A stretch of 64,000 nt of DNA from Drosophila persimilis. Lineage: Eukaryota > Arthropoda > Insecta > Diptera > Drosophilidae. Below are positions 63,926 to 64,000 of this stretch, piece by piece. Position 1 is the first letter of the stretch; each line of letters starts with the position of its first letter. The stretch lies in assembly GCF_003286085.1 (NCBI RefSeq), contig NW_020825324.1, positions 1,550,001-1,614,000 on the forward strand, written 5' to 3'. The position numbers were made by a program, and so were the translations under genes. The notes under the pieces were generated by a model. That model did not search any database and was not told the DNA's origin. It worked only from the letters and a program-made list of their open reading frames with translations.

Positions 63926-63944
63926 CCCCCCCCCCCCCCCCCCC
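63926..63944. repeat. (C)19 homopolymer
   Basis: Nineteen consecutive C after a CT-rich run and before (AC)n. Confidence 0.9.
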
Positions 63945-64000
63945 ACACACACAATAAAATATAGTATGTGTATCTCTCTCCCCTCCCCGTTTCTGTGTCA

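Larger units (their letters stand above)
62115..64000. other. Gene-free stretch to the window end
   Basis: CT-rich tracts, (GGCT)6, the 28-bp palindrome and (C)19. The open frames at 62801-63349 and 63192-63614 are pyrimidine/purine-biased shadows of each other and of the repeats. Confidence 0.55.

Overview
The window looks like euchromatic DNA from a fly of the Drosophila genus. It has short introns of about 70-80 nt with GTRAGT-type donors, TTTAG/CAG acceptors, AATAAA poly(A) signals, a palindromic DRE (TATCGATA) upstream of an intronless gene, many (CA)n, (CT)n and CAG microsatellites, and a mellifera-type mariner relic. The density of simple repeats and a dispersed GGGTATCAAATGCCTCGG-type repeat fit the obscura group (pseudoobscura and relatives). 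That placement is an inference, not something the sequence proves.

Layout. 1-9.3 kb is gene-poor, holding only a decayed fragment related to the Fic/FICD AMP-transferase near 7.1-7.4 kb. 9.3-14.75 kb holds the one large gene, a seven-coding-exon class A neuropeptide GPCR of the FMRFamide-receptor type, about 575 aa, on the + strand; every splice phase fits. 14.75-29 kb is non-coding with tandem repeats, except for a possible 57-aa two-exon gene on the - strand at 18.15-18.4 kb. 29.2-29.9 kb holds a broken mariner transposase piece and, just beside it, a segment homologous to the 3' part of a small gene at 35.27-35.75 kb. That small gene is on the + strand and encodes 113 aa with two hydrophobic ends and a glutamine tract. 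A 65-aa open frame with a hydrophobic tail lies at 38 kb on the - strand. 38.2-57.8 kb shows no gene I can support. 57.8-62.2 kb holds an intronless RNF5/RNF185-like RING E3 ligase gene (- strand, 221 aa, DRE promoter motif) between two open frames that look like terminal exons in opposite orientation (57.87-58.03 kb -, 61.80-62.11 kb +). 62.2-64 kb is non-coding.

The genes do not form an obvious pathway. The receptor is a neuropeptide sensor at the plasma membrane and the RING protein is predicted to be an ER-anchored ubiquitin ligase. The small genes are unknown, short and partly duplicated locally, as is common for rapidly evolving genes. The long empty stretches could be intergenic DNA or introns of genes whose exons lie outside; the sequence does not decide. 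I did not find a confident new multi-gene system. The best leads are the duplicated small gene and its relic, the small spliced frames at 18 and 58-62 kb, the unusually long extracellular loop of the GPCR, and the RING copy that has lost a conserved tryptophan.
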